Source of the DNA: Reticulitermes lucifugus
Taxonomy: Eukaryota; Arthropoda; Insecta; Blattodea; Rhinotermitidae
Direction: 5' to 3'
Assembly: GCA_026260175.1 (NCBI GenBank)
Contig: JAKCWW010000421.1
Coordinates: 3,006-67,005 of the forward strand
Length of the DNA stretch: 64,000 bases
Each line of letters starts with the position of its first letter. The stretch's first letter is position 1. Shown piece by piece: positions 11,519 to 21,463 of this stretch. The position numbers and the translations under genes are program-made. A model generated the notes under the pieces. It searched no databases. It saw only the letters and a list, made by a program, of their open reading frames with translations, and was not told where the DNA came from.

Positions 11519-12796
11519 GGCGAAAGTGCACAAATAGTGTGATTAAATTGTACATGTGTCGGACTTAAATATAAAGTTGAAATGTACGGAATGAATATTA
11601 TTAAGGAAAGCTTTTACTGTTAATGTTTTTTACAAGCCACATTCCCAGTAGTATCCGATACTTGTAGAACACCGAGGGATAGAATTAATCTTTAAGAGCC
11701 TGTATAAAATATGTTCCCGGCAAGGGAAAGGAAATTGTGTCCTGTTGTCTCAGAGTTGTAAATTTATTTTACCCATGCCCTGTAGTTTGAAAATTGAGAT
11801 GTCCAAGGTATGCTCACAATGAGTGGCTAAATGCCAAGCAGTTTGTGGGCCGGAGAGCCGTAACGACGGTTATACTATTGTGCTATAAACTTGCTGCTGC
11901 AGTGACGTGCTAAATCTAGAAACTTTTGCTATAAGGCTAAGCTACGAAGTTGCTGTAGGTACAGATGGTTACTGCTCTGCAGGTGCTGCATACATCTCCT
12001 GAAGTCGACTTCAGGAATCAGCTTCTAGCTCTCTAGCGTGTAAAACTCGATTCATATTACAGTTCATGAGAGAACATATACCTTAAACGATATTTCCCAT
12101 GTAAGGTGGCAGACATTTCCACAGAATGCAAATGGACGCAGCGTCATGTAATAAAGTCGTTTGTGCTTGCACTTAATAGGGATTCGTGAAAAGATATTAG
12201 ACTAACTATGACCATCAATGGAAATTGAATCCGACGCTTTACTAAAGGTCTGAATAAATATTTACTTTGGTCTCTTTAAAATATGCGACTATGGGCCTAA
12301 GTTTTTCCACACAGGAGCTAAAAGAGTGTCTTAATGAAATTACGTAGGCTGTAATACAAACATACTGTTTGTGAATTTATATTTATAGGATTATATAACC
12401 TTGATGCCCGTTTGTTGCAGATACAAATGAGTTCATTCCTTTAATTAATTCTGTCCATATTCGTCTGTGCACTTGTCATAGAAATAAGCACAAATTTTCT
12501 GAACTATTGCCTTGTGGAGTGAACGTTCATTTGGGAAGAAACATTAAAGATAATTTGAGCCTTGTTTCAAATGAGGACTCTCTTAGGCCGATATAACCTA
12601 CATGAACATGCCCGAAAATTCTTATACATTTCGTGCAAATAACGCACAAATTGTGCGATTAAATTAGTTATAGTTATTATCGGTATAACACACAATCGTA
12701 TGCACATTATGTACGAAAGACTAGGTTTGAGCATATATATGATATAATTGTAATACCAACAGAATGAACAATAGTGAAATAGTGCTTACGTACAAT

Positions 12797-12844
12797 AACC
12801 TTCTACATGTTTCGGCCACTTATGTGACCATTTTCAGGGAGGTA
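12797..12844 (-). ncRNA. Hammerhead motif, left arm (degenerate core)
   Basis: On the minus strand stem I (ACCUCC with GAAGGU, one mismatch), a six-pair stem II (GGUCAC with GUGGCC, one G-U), GAAA and the ACAUGU stem III are all kept, but the CUGANGA box deviates from consensus. It is probably inactive. Confidence 0.6.
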
Positions 12845-12910
12845 GTACAAAGGGTCAAAAATTAAAAGATGATAAAATTATTGAAGAGACAGAACCAATA
12901 CATGATATTA

Positions 12911-13205
12911 AATTCATTCATTCATTCTGTAGTCTGTCTTACGACAGGTCCGTAGCCTCTTCCAAAGCGANNNNNNNNNNNNNNNNNNNNNNNNNNNNNN
13001 NNNNNNNNNNNNNNNNNNNNNNNNNNNNNNNNNNNNNNNNNNNNNNNNNNNNNNNNNNNNNNNNNNNNNNNNNNNNNNNNNNNNNNNNNNNNNNNNNNNN
13101 NNNNNNNNNNNNNNNNNNNNNNNNNNNNNNNNNNNNNNNNNNNNNNNNNNNNNNNATCTTCTCCATTCTTCTCCAGCACCACATTTCAAAACTTTCCAGA
13201 TACTT
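12911..13205 (-). mobile_element. LINE 3' fragment (family L2) interrupted by assembly gap
   Basis: Minus-strand translation left of the gap gives FGRGYGPVVRQTTE, the C-terminal end of the same LINE family as 3978-4370. Right of the gap (13156-13200) the minus strand reads KCGAGEEWRR or, in the next frame, WCWRRMEKI, the block that lies upstream of it in this family. Both flanks therefore belong to one insertion, nested inside the foldback element. The gap hides its middle. Confidence 0.8.
12971..13155. other. Assembly gap (185 N)
   Basis: A run of N. The flanks belong to one LINE copy. In the paralogue at 3978-4370 the corresponding distance is about 285 bp, so the true gap may be larger than 185. 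The three frames read across it are artefacts. Confidence 0.95.
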
Positions 13206-13421
13206 CTGATCTACTTACACTGACAAAAATCATAGTTGAAAGTACATAAGGTGTTACTGTAAGTGTGCCATTATTGAATGGATGGTATACACAGACGTTT
13301 TATGTAATAATGCACCATCCGAGAGAATATATTGAGATGTAAACAGCACAGATAACCACTTAAATTGGTTCCGTCACTTCATTGATTGTGCCATATTTTA
13401 ATTTCTTGTCCTTTGTATTAC

Positions 13422-13463
13422 CTCCCTGAAGATGACCACATAGGTGGCCGAAACATGTAGGAG
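13422..13463 (+). ncRNA. Hammerhead ribozyme, intact core, right arm
   Basis: Stem I CUCC (13422-13425) pairs with GGAG (13460-13463). CUGAAGA (13426-13432) matches consensus. Stem II GACCAC/GUGGCC has one mismatched pair around an AUAG loop. GAAA is at 13450-13453, followed by the ACAUGU palindrome. Predicted cleavage is after A13459. It is the partner of the degenerate copy at 12797-12844. Confidence 0.8.
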
Positions 13464-13517
13464 TTTATTGTATATAAAACTACTTCACTATTGTGCATTT
13501 TGTTGGTATTACGATTG

Positions 13518-13518
<1 letters not shown>

Positions 13519-13551
<33 letters not shown>
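13519..13551. repeat. (AT)n microsatellite
   Basis: About 16 tandem AT units abut the outer end of the foldback's right arm. Confidence 0.9.
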
Positions 13552-13557
<6 letters not shown>

Positions 13558-13664
13558 AATGCACGTATTATGGATCATGTAAAGGTTTGAGGAATTTTGT
13601 ATTACAATGTGGCTCGGTGAATGAAGCACACAGGGGTGTACGATAAATTGAGACATATTGGTCG

Positions 13665-13800
13665 CCAAATATGAAGGCAGAGGGCCACATGGGTGACCTA
13701 GACCTAAATGAGAGGATGTATTAAAATGTAACTGAGTGTGTGAACTGGCTTCAGCCAAATCAGTATCGGGGTCAGTGGTAGGTTTTCCTGAAACTTCTAA
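13665..13800 (+). mobile_element. LINE 3' tail (family L1), strongly decayed
   Basis: Plus-strand sequence follows the conserved order of this LINE's C-terminal end: a GRPRRRWEDNI-like block now reading gacctagacctaaatgagag, then a DWIHLAQDRDQW-like block at 13741-13778 (gaactggcttcagccaaatc, then cggggtcagtgg). Eight tails of this family occur in the window, all lacking the reverse transcriptase. This one is among the most degraded. Confidence 0.6.
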
Positions 13801-14276
13801 TGATTTATGAGTTTCTGTAGAAGTCTGAACGACTATGAACGTCTTTTTCCATAGAGTTGCATTAAACTCCAAATTTTTTAAGCTGTATGGGGCGGTGGTA
13901 AGTACCTTTAGGTGCCATCTACTGTAATGCTAAATAACTTCGATTTCGTTTGGTTCTCAGAATTAATAGTTATTTTCTTGATATCATAAATTGCCCTTTC
14001 TTTAGTAATTCAGTTAATTCTGAATTGGATACAAAATAAGAATACTTATATACAATGGTTAATTGAGTAGCATATACTAGATTAGGCACAACGATGTGGA
14101 TTAAAATACTAAAGTTTTGCGTTGTAGTTTACGAATGGTGAAGAATCACAGAGAAGCCTTCGTAGTTCCCTTTGGAAAACAGCCGTTTTCGGGGGGTTGT
14201 TTGTGGTTTAGAACAGCAAGAAGCGATAATTGTACGTTCCTCTAGGCTGTTGTGGCCACTAACTTTCCACAGGGGA

Positions 14277-14380
14277 GTTGGGGTTTAGCTCGTTAATGTG
14301 CGTTAACTCACTGGCCAGTATAGAGGGCTGGAAGTTCGAATCACAAAACTTTGCAATACACTCTGTATTGCACGTACACA
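14277..14380 (+). mobile_element. tRNA-derived SINE head, unclassified
   Basis: The segment gttggggtttagctcgttaa resembles a tRNA box A. It is followed about 50 bases later by a box-B-like gaagttcgaatcac at 14330-14343. No true tRNA can be folded convincingly. The 3' body is not matched elsewhere in the window. Confidence 0.45.
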
Positions 14381-14559
14381 TGCGCTCCTGAAGAGGGTCA
14401 CAAATTCATTTCTGAAGAGGTTCATAAACAAGCTGCGAGAATTACTGCGTGGATCAAGTCTTACATTGGTTTCAGCGTTTTTGCATATCTGTCTGATTTC
14501 ATATTAACTATACATGTTTATGAAGCCCGCTTATTGCCAAAACATGCATGTGGTGTTAA

Positions 14560-14745
14560 CAAATGGTACTATACACCGTGAAACACAACTTCTTATTCAT
14601 ACATTATCTCCAGCAAGTTGTCTCGACTTTTAAAAGGTCCATCATCAGGCTAACTTTGTTAAAATATAAGAATGTAAATTTCGAGGTTTGTATAAAATGC
14701 AATATGTCATATCAAAAGTGGACTGAGATCTCGTTCTTCACATAA
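14560..14745 (-). mobile_element. Penelope-type repeat remnant with degenerate hammerhead
   Basis: On the minus strand CUGAUGA (14642-14648) is intact and preceded by UUAGC, which can pair with GCUGGA near 14607-14612. Stem II and the GAAA/stem III part have decayed. The flanks (atcatcaggctaa and the outer tacaccgt) are shared with 43840-44050, so the two are copies of one repeat. Confidence 0.5.
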
Positions 14746-14939
14746 AATATTTCGGCTTTGATTCTTATAATTATTTGTAGGGAGAATTACCTTTAAAATA
14801 TAAGTTAAGATAGTGTATTTATTATAATGTAGTATCTGTCTTATTATTTTTTTCGGTACTCTGTATACGTATTTAGATCGACGTTTTATGTCAGTAAGAC
14901 TTTTATGGGCTTAACATAGACACGAATAATACAGTACCG

Positions 14940-15420
14940 TATAAATCACGTCAGATCGTGGCGTATGCCAACGATACTACTTATAATCACTGTATTCAAG
15001 TCTATAGCATCAGCTAAAGAAAATTACAGTGATACTAAATCGGCAGCCAAAACAACAGGATTTCATATAAATGCAAATAAAACAAGAATAATTATTCAGG
15101 ATCGAAATGTGACTTGATGTGGGCATAACAGAAGTAGCGGAGGACATCGTCTTATCTGGGATCAAGAACACTTAAAGATGTAGATGAGTTTTATGAAATT
15201 AAATGAAGATTATTCTAGTAAATAAAAACTACTTCTCACTACTGGCAGTATTTAAATCCAAAGATGTACATCGCCTTACAAAAAAAATTATATAAGACAT
15301 TAATTAGGGCTACATTAGGTGCCCTGTGTGTGAGAGCTGCACTCTTAATAAAAAATCCGAAGTGGCCATCGAGGCATTTGAAAGAAATGGCTGTGATGTG
15401 TAAGGGTGGGTAAATGGAAT
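14940..15420 (+). mobile_element. LINE reverse-transcriptase fossil
   Basis: Frame-broken reading shows the reverse-transcriptase order: VAYANDT (the YxDD-box region) at about 14960-14980, GFHINANKTRIII near 15058-15096, a YLGS block near 15155, the helix-rich LLAVFKSKDVHRLTKKI near 15240-15290, then KSEVAIEAFERNGCDV near 15355-15400. This is the palm/thumb region of a LINE of the type whose C-terminal tails are scattered elsewhere in the window. It has many stops and shifts. It could belong to family L1 or a relative. Confidence 0.7.
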
Positions 15421-15479
15421 GATAAACTGTAAAAATCCTAGCTAGAAATTGGACTTGTCAGATTTTCATGTTGAAAATT

Positions 15480-16220
15480 TAACGAGATATATATTAGTGA
15501 TTTAAGAACTTTGGTATAAATTATGGTTATTAAACTAACTTGCCAGCATTGATGCAACTAATATGCCCTTCTATTTTTAAGACACGTTATATTGTGTAGT
15601 CTGTATGAACACATCAGCTTGCTGTGTAACCAACTACCAGCACGTTTTCCCTAAAGCCATTCAGGCCTAACGAGCCGCGCCAAGTTAACAGTCTCCCATC
15701 CGTGGACAGGAGGATGTTTGCATTGCATCTAATTCGATCATGCCTCACACAGAGGAATGAGTATTTGCGTAAAAGCCCCCTGATAGACACCTCACTTACG
15801 AGTGGATGGGCACATAATTACATCTACAGAAGATATAATCGTAAAGTTAGTGGTCAAGGCAGCAGCATCTAGGATGAACTTTGTGTTAGGTGCGTGATAT
15901 TTATAGTGCGTGCGCTTAACGGTTGTCACGCTGCAATCTGCTTGTAGGGCCGTGTACTAAAAAGGAACGCTTGCTAGACGCATAATACTGTCTAAAAACA
16001 CTTTGTCGAAGATCGTAAAATATTTTACGCAGGTTTGATTGATTTCTCGGTTATTCAGCCACACCATTTAAACTTCGAGGATGTCATACAACTGCATATG
16101 TTACGTATCTTATTACTGAGAGGGTAAGTTTTAATAGTGAATTTTAAATTAGGCGGAAATTTCACGGTTTTTAAGGTATAATCCTAGAACTTGCCTCGAC
16201 GGACTGAGAAAAATGCAAAT
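15480..16220. other. Unannotated DNA
   Basis: No recognisable gene or repeat. Confidence 0.5.
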
Positions 16221-16224
16221 AAAG

Positions 16225-16325
16225 ATAGCTGATCTTTAAGCCGGAATTCGAACCTGGGACCTTGTAAATACGAATTATACGATAACTACTATGCCGCAAC
16301 TTTGGGCGTGTAGACTAAGCGGTGA
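16225..16325 (-). mobile_element. tRNA-derived SINE head, unclassified
   Basis: Minus strand: a box-A-like gcggcatagtagttatcg, then box B ggttcgaattcc (16242-16253). The spacing fits a tRNA-like promoter, but the arms do not pair well enough for a functional tRNA. Body and tail are not assigned. Confidence 0.55.
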
Positions 16326-16329
16326 AGAA

Positions 16330-17690
16330 CGGTGATTAATCAGGGCTGTGGTTACTACATATGCGAAGGTTTTAGCCCGGGAATTCGTCTGGAGGTCTGA
16401 CGAAAGACTCGAGGTGCCTGAGGATAACGGGTTGCTGCGATGAGTTTAGAATTGTTTACGTCTGGACAGCAAGCCGATCGCGTTGACGCTATTGTGACGT
16501 TCTCGAAATCGTGATATTTTGAACGTAGTTTTCGCTTAATTCCTTACGACACTGCCGCCCCAGTTACGTCGTATTCTGTGTTGATAACCGTAGAAGTATG
16601 TGGTGGAATACGAATAATGAAGTTCGTCTTTACGTACTTTTCTGCAGCCTCCTGTTACTTCCTCCATCTTAGGTCCAACTGTCCACCTCAGCACGCTGTA
16701 CTCGGACACCCTCAATCTGTGTTCTTCCCTTAATATTAGAGGCCAGATTTCACACCCATAAAAAAGTATCTATGTACTTTAAACTTTTGCGTGTTTAGGA
16801 TGGCTTGTAAAGTAAATAGCAGCAACCATTCCGCAAATTCAGCTTTCTCTGACTTCATTCTTTAAAGTAATGTTGAAATCATGTTGTTTTCGGAACTGAA
16901 TCCGGGACTTTTCAGAATAATTCTTACATACTCCACTGAAGTTGTGGGATAAATAAGCTATTTCAGGCTAATTCTCCTTTTGCAATCAGGCTGCCGCTTT
17001 TGTTGTACTTTCTCGGATAGTGCTTAATTATGACGTCAGGATATTGAGGATTTGTTTTTTTTTTCGTTTTAATAGTTGGCCGTGGTTCATGTTATGGCTT
17101 ATTTCGTTTTTAGTTTTTGCATCGGAACATATACGTATATTCTGCAGCCCACACACACTGGATATCTCGTTTAAGATTGTGTAACTGTATTAAAGCAGTG
17201 TATCTTTCTTACATTAAGTTTAACTTTAGCAATACCCGAAGTCAGTAATCCAAATGCCTCAGACTGTATTATTTACTGTATTAAAATCATAAGCCACAGG
17301 TTTTTACTATGAGACATGTGTCCAAGTGTGGAAAGATAATTAGATGCAGCTAACATATTCATTCGGTAATCACATTCGACTATTTTGACACGAAGTTTAA
17401 TGCCGAGTTTAGGAATTCGTTGGAATTCACAGAAGACTGTGCAAGTTGTAAACGTTACATAATATTTCCTAATTTTAAGTTACTACATCGTTGCTGTATT
17501 CAAATAAGCATAATATAAATGTAGATTTCTTTACTATGTAAAATTCGTGTAATGCATATAATGCGTCGACATCAGTATATGCCTACGTGCATAATCTTAA
17601 TTAGCCTATATTGAAACGTTTCAGTTTGTACTTGTTCTGAAGCGACAGTCAAGCGTGATTAAACTATACTGCCTCTACATTATGATTTGT
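16330..17690. other. Unannotated DNA
   Basis: Nothing recognised. It is AT-rich with no frame over 60 codons. Confidence 0.5.
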
Positions 17691-17700
17691 AAGTGAATGA

Positions 17701-17724
17701 TTTTCTTTTTCTTTCCAGGTAAGT
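17701..17724 (+). promoter_or_regulatory. Candidate recursive-splicing ratchet point 1
   Basis: An 18-base pyrimidine tract ending in ccag (17701-17718) is followed directly by gtaagt (17719-17724), so a strong 3' splice site and a consensus 5' splice site are fused with no exon between them. That is the known form of ratchet points used to remove long insect introns stepwise. The match is the best of three in this window, all on the plus strand. No host exon is visible nearby, as expected if the window is intronic. It could be a chance match; RNA evidence is needed. Confidence 0.45.
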
Positions 17725-17769
17725 GCCTATACCGTCTCGTCAACCGCAGCTCTGAGTTGTGCGAAAAAA
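17719..17769 (+). other. Possible 51-nt microexon or recursive-splice exon
   Basis: From the acceptor at 17718 to the next consensus donor (aaa, then gtaagt, at 17770) lie 51 bases, a multiple of three. Two frames are open: VSAYTVSSTAALSCAKK and, one register on, KCLYRLVNRSSELCEK. It could be a genuine microexon of a host gene or the RS-exon that often follows a ratchet point. I recognise neither peptide. Confidence 0.25.
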
Positions 17770-17779
17770 GTAAGTCAGT

Positions 17780-18620
17780 ATCATTGACAGCCTCATTACA
17801 TTAAGTGCGCTTAAAGTAATGCCCAACGAAATGTCTTTGATTTATTTTTCTTTTCTGTGTTATGGGTTTTAAGCTGTATGTTTTATTATTTTTCCTGCTT
17901 CACAACGTAGAACACGATGTATTTTTTTGCAGATATTACAGAGATGAGAAGATAAACTGGAAAATTAGCATTAAGGTAAATATGTATCCAGGGTGAAGTA
18001 GAAGGATAGCTAGAAATTGCTGGAAAATTTATAAAGTTACTAGAATCTGGTTTGAATTTCTGTTTGACCTCCTTTTATGATATAAAATTCATATTGCAAC
18101 TGTGTTCTGTTTGTTCAAATGAACTTTCGCGTATATTATTTCAGTAAATAGTTTGTTGGAGTAATGCATTTTGAATTTAACGTCACGTTATTCTTAAACA
18201 TTTCCAAAATATCCTTATGCCTTACCTTCTCCTTCTCTGTCACGTTTTATTCGGTATTCTGATACATGTTCTGGCTTGAAAAGAGTCTAATACTATCCCT
18301 GCTTCTTTTTTCATGCGTGTGCCATCTACATTCATAAATATAAGCTTGTACCATGGGTTTTCCTTAATACTTAATAAATAGTAATTCACAAATTGTTTAA
18401 CAAAATAAAATAGCATTCTTAGGCGATTTCTGAAAAACAGGTTATGTTTTTTCTTATGAGTGTAATTGTTAAAATTAGCTAATTTACGCGATCACGGTTT
18501 CTCAAAACGTAAGACGGGGGCCACTTGCACAGTTACATTTCTGCGGCGGCACATCAGGTAAACGTGAACATAATTACTTTAAACTTAATGTGATCCATCA
18601 CGTTGTGCATATAGGATAAA
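17780..18620. other. Unannotated AT-rich DNA
   Basis: No feature apart from an isolated acceptor-like tttttttgcag at about 17923-17933. Confidence 0.5.
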
Positions 18621-18629
18621 AAAACACTT

Positions 18630-18800
18630 TATGTTGCGTTCCACACAACCTGTATTCATTAAAATTATTCTTACACTACATGTTTCGGTCGTTCGACCAT
18701 CATCAGGTGTATAATATAAAAACACTCAATACAAGGCAAAAATGTAAAACGTTTGTGAGATCTCACAAAATAACATGTATAAAATATGCGAGTAAACTTT
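18630..18800 (-). mobile_element. Penelope-type repeat remnant (minus)
   Basis: The repeat surrounds the hammerhead at 18672-18711. On the minus strand the ribozyme is followed by an AT-rich flank leading to caggttgtgtggaacgcaac (about 18629-18648). No reverse transcriptase is seen. Confidence 0.6.
18672..18711 (-). ncRNA. Hammerhead ribozyme, intact core and perfect stems
   Basis: Minus strand: stem I UACAC (18711-18707) pairs perfectly with GUGUA (18676-18672). CUGAUGA is at 18706-18700. Stem II GGUC/GACC with a GAAC loop is perfect. GAAA is at 18686-18683, followed by the ACAUGU palindrome. Predicted cleavage lies between 18677 and 18676. Every conserved core base is present, making this the cleanest copy in the window with 11474-11518. 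Confidence 0.88.
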
Positions 18801-19221
18801 ACAATTGGATTTTTTGTAACATATCTCTGTCATTAGCCTGAAACAGTTAGTGCTTATTTATGTTAATGGAATTATATAAAATTATTTAAAATTAAATTTC
18901 CTTAAAAAGTTCCACCATCGTTGGGTCATGAGTTTTTGTACTTACTTCTTGATTTTGTATTAGGGTCGATGCCGAACAAGTAATGGTTATCGGTTTTAAC
19001 CTGATGCATCAGTCCAGTAGTCGCACTTCCTGTTTGTATTTTATTTTGGAGTAGATACAAGTCGAGTACTGGCTGTTTACTGATCGCTACGGTGTAATCC
19101 CCCTTTATTTGTACTCCGATATGTAAGACAACATAATATATCATTATACTGCGTTATAAATTGGTGTTTTAACAATTTTAATGACTGGGCTGTGTACCGT
19201 TAAGCGTTCAGTGTTAATTGT

Positions 19222-19267
19222 GTTCCACTGAGGACGGTGTGTTTAAAACACCGAAACATGTCGGAAC
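19222..19267 (+). ncRNA. Hammerhead ribozyme motif, GUC cleavage site
   Basis: Stem I GUUCC (19222-19226) pairs with GGAAC (19263-19267). CUGAGGA is at 19228-19234. Stem II GGUGU (19236-19240) pairs perfectly with ACACC (19248-19252). GAAA is at 19253-19256, then CAUGUC with predicted cleavage after C19262. One extra A (19227) lies between stem I and the core, which may lower activity. It sits 510 bp from the minus-strand motif at 18672 and again points away from it. Confidence 0.72.
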
Positions 19268-19884
19268 GCATGCGAAATTTTGAACATTTTATTTTAATTT
19301 TGTGTACGAGTTGGTGAAAAGTACATATTGTTATAATAGTACGTACACGGAATGGACAATTTTAAAATTATGTTGTTTGTTTACATTTTATTTAATGAAG
19401 TGTTAAGAGTCGAGGATGGATTTGTTGTTCCTGCTGCGCTTTGATATCAAAACGTTATTCAATTCACAACGGATACATCCATTCACGTGATATATCTTAT
19501 GTGTTTGTACACCGTGGAGTGTAATGTCTTTTGTTGAAGTTGTGTGGATTCGCTGCACCGAATTGTGAATGTTGACATTGAATATATTTATTGTTTGCGA
19601 AGTGTATGCGTTGTTCGATCCAGTAGCTTTGCAGCAAGACACTTTTTCTTAGACTGTGCGTTTGTAGCCTAGTTATCAAGCATGCTAAGCGCATGCGCCG
19701 TATTATATTGTAATCTGTGCCCTGTCCGGCTCTTTTAACATAGTTTTCCACATTATCTCATAATCGGCTCGATTTTCGGGAAAAAAGTTTTTGAACATAA
19801 AATGTGTGTTTTGATTTTCTCTACAACTTTTGTCTGAAACATTTCGGATTCTAAGAAGAATTCAGCTAGATACTATCATAAATG

Positions 19885-20110
19885 TACATAAGTCTTCGTG
19901 TAAAGTACCCGTTATTCTTGTCAGATTTGAGGGAAAATTGAATATTCTCGACAGAGTTTCGAAAAATCGTCAAATATCAAATGTCATGAAAATCCGTCGA
20001 GTGGGAGCCGAGTTGTTGCATGTGGGTGGATGGGCTAACAGACAGGCAGACAGACAGACATGACGAAGCTAATAGTCGCTTTTCGCAAATTTGCGAACGC
20101 GCCTAAAACA
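19885..20110 (-). repeat. Interspersed repeat G, copy 2 (reverse)
   Basis: Reading in reverse gives the same block order as 5395-5720: the palindrome ttcgcaaatttgcgaa at 20083-20098, the TGTC tract (here agac) at about 20040-20060, then gagccgagttg (in this direction) and gtaaagtacccgttattctt at 19901-19920. It is a truncated copy lacking the distal end. Confidence 0.65.
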
Positions 20111-20404
20111 GACCGTTTCTTTGTCTTCCAAGACGTCTGTAAAATTAAGGTTTTCCGAATAAAATGTCTTAAGCGTTTCTTGTCTACCCGGTAGTTGCCG
20201 CGTATCTTAGTCCATCTCGGTCTGCTTTATGTGATCACACTGACACTGTTGCTGCAGAGTACACCTCATGGACCTCCTCATCACCTAATTTATTCCTCTC
20301 AAAGAAGATTACTTAAGAGGAATGAACGCTGTTGGCTGGTACTGAATAAGCATTGAAAGTTATGTGAATGTGACTTTCGAATCTGCTTCTGCCTTACATC
20401 CTCT

Positions 20405-20700
20405 TTCCGGGATAGCTTAGTCAGTATAATGCCTAGGCTGCGGACTGGACGACCGAGGAATCGTGGTTCTCTTTCCGGCAGGGGCAAGAAATGTTTCTCT
20501 TCTGTGAACGGTTTAGACCCACAATGGGGCCCACGCAGCTTCCTATTCATTGGCTAGCACGGATCATTTCCCGGCCGTAAAGCGGCCTAGCCGTGAAGTT
20601 GACCACTCCCTGCATCCAGTACCGAGGGTAAGAATGAGTGGAGCTCGATCTCCACTCCCCATATGACTTCATGATGTGCACAGGAACAACTTTGCCATTC
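20405..20700 (+). mobile_element. tRNA-derived SINE, family E
   Basis: The head gggatagcttagtcagtata resembles box A; a degenerate box B (ggttctctttccgg) follows at 20464-20477. The body contains aggggcaagaaatgtttctc and gtaaagcggcctagccgtga, and ends near 20700. The copy at 42585-42850 shares the body, so this is a dispersed family. It is non-coding. Confidence 0.65.
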
Positions 20701-20709
20701 CCTTTGTAT

Positions 20710-21455
20710 GTCCCCTGTCTTTATATTGTTTGGAGTAACATTACATAAGCTACAACTTAGATTTGAATTGCATATTCGGAGAAAACGGTTTATTTGTAGT
20801 ATTGCCTAAAGTAGCTACGTTGTTGCTGTTGTGCCACTAATGCAGGTTGAGCCCGTGAAACAATGATACGCGATGAGTAGGTATAAAGATAAGCCCTTAT
20901 TTAGAGATACACCACCAGATGCTTGAGCTTTGTGGAGCGCACTAAATCCCCAAAATTTGTTACACGAACCTGACGTTCGTGTGTCTAGTTGTGTTAAATG
21001 ACAGGAGACTACGAACTGGACATTTGTTACCGCTTTACATTTCGGTCTTACAATCGGAACCGCAGCAAATGAGTAAGTGCGCGACAAGCCGCAGTTGAAA
21101 GTCACCAGAGAGTATAGCTTCCCGGCTTTCCTAATGGACGTTTTGTGTTCAGGTCTTATGTTCTTTATGAAAATTACCTAAAAGGTTGTTTGTATTTTAT
21201 GTTAATAAGCCGAAATCTTTCCTGGTGAAGTAGTGTAGTCAATTGTTTGTCAGCCTTGCGAACAAGGAAATGCATCCACACTAGTCGGGGGGATTCTGGA
21301 GTGGCAACTCAGTAAGATTGTTAAGAGGGGCTGTGCTCCGTGGGGTTGCTTGGTCGCTTCGTCAGTTAATTGAAAACATTCGAAATAGTAAAACCCCGAC
21401 ATAACGCCATTCGATATAGCGCCCGTGAAAAGTCTTCGAATAGAAATTACCCACT
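20710..21455. other. Unannotated DNA
   Basis: No gene seen. A Tigger-terminus-like piece (ccccgacataacgccattcg, about 21402-21421) lies just before the MITE at 21464 and may be the end of a second, older copy. Confidence 0.4.
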
Positions 21456-21463
21456 ACATATTA

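Larger units (their letters stand above)
11111..11566. mobile_element. Foldback element with 145-bp inverted arms and divergent hammerheads
   Basis: The left arm (11111-11255) and right arm (11422-11566) are inverted copies of each other, 145 bp each, with only about four differences by eye. The spacer is 166 bp. Each arm contains one hammerhead motif, on the minus strand at left and the plus strand at right, so the two point outward. No coding frame is present. Hammerheads in repeats of this kind are known from Penelope-like elements, whose terminal repeats can be inverted. The high arm identity suggests a young insertion or arm homogenisation. I could not define target-site duplications. 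Confidence 0.8.
12744..13520. mobile_element. Foldback element with divergent hammerheads and nested LINE piece
   Basis: The left arm (about 12744-12867) and right arm (about 13397-13520) are imperfect inverted repeats of about 124 bp; shared blocks include taataccaac / gttggtatta at the outer ends and ttttaat / attaaaa at the inner ends. Each arm carries one hammerhead motif, minus at left and plus at right, the same layout as the element at 11111-11566. The interior holds a minus-strand LINE fragment and the assembly gap. The arms are clearly more diverged than those at 11.1-11.6 kb, so this element is older. Confidence 0.75.

Noticed and set aside
12914-13189. Three minus-strand frames across the assembly gap
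   Set aside because: Most of each is unknown bases. Only the edges are readable, and they belong to a LINE fragment.
11474-19267. Idea that neighbouring plus-strand hammerheads form a tandem retrozyme yielding a circular RNA
   Set aside because: The plus-strand copies belong to different subfamilies and are 2-6 kb apart, unlike the short direct repeats of known retrozymes.
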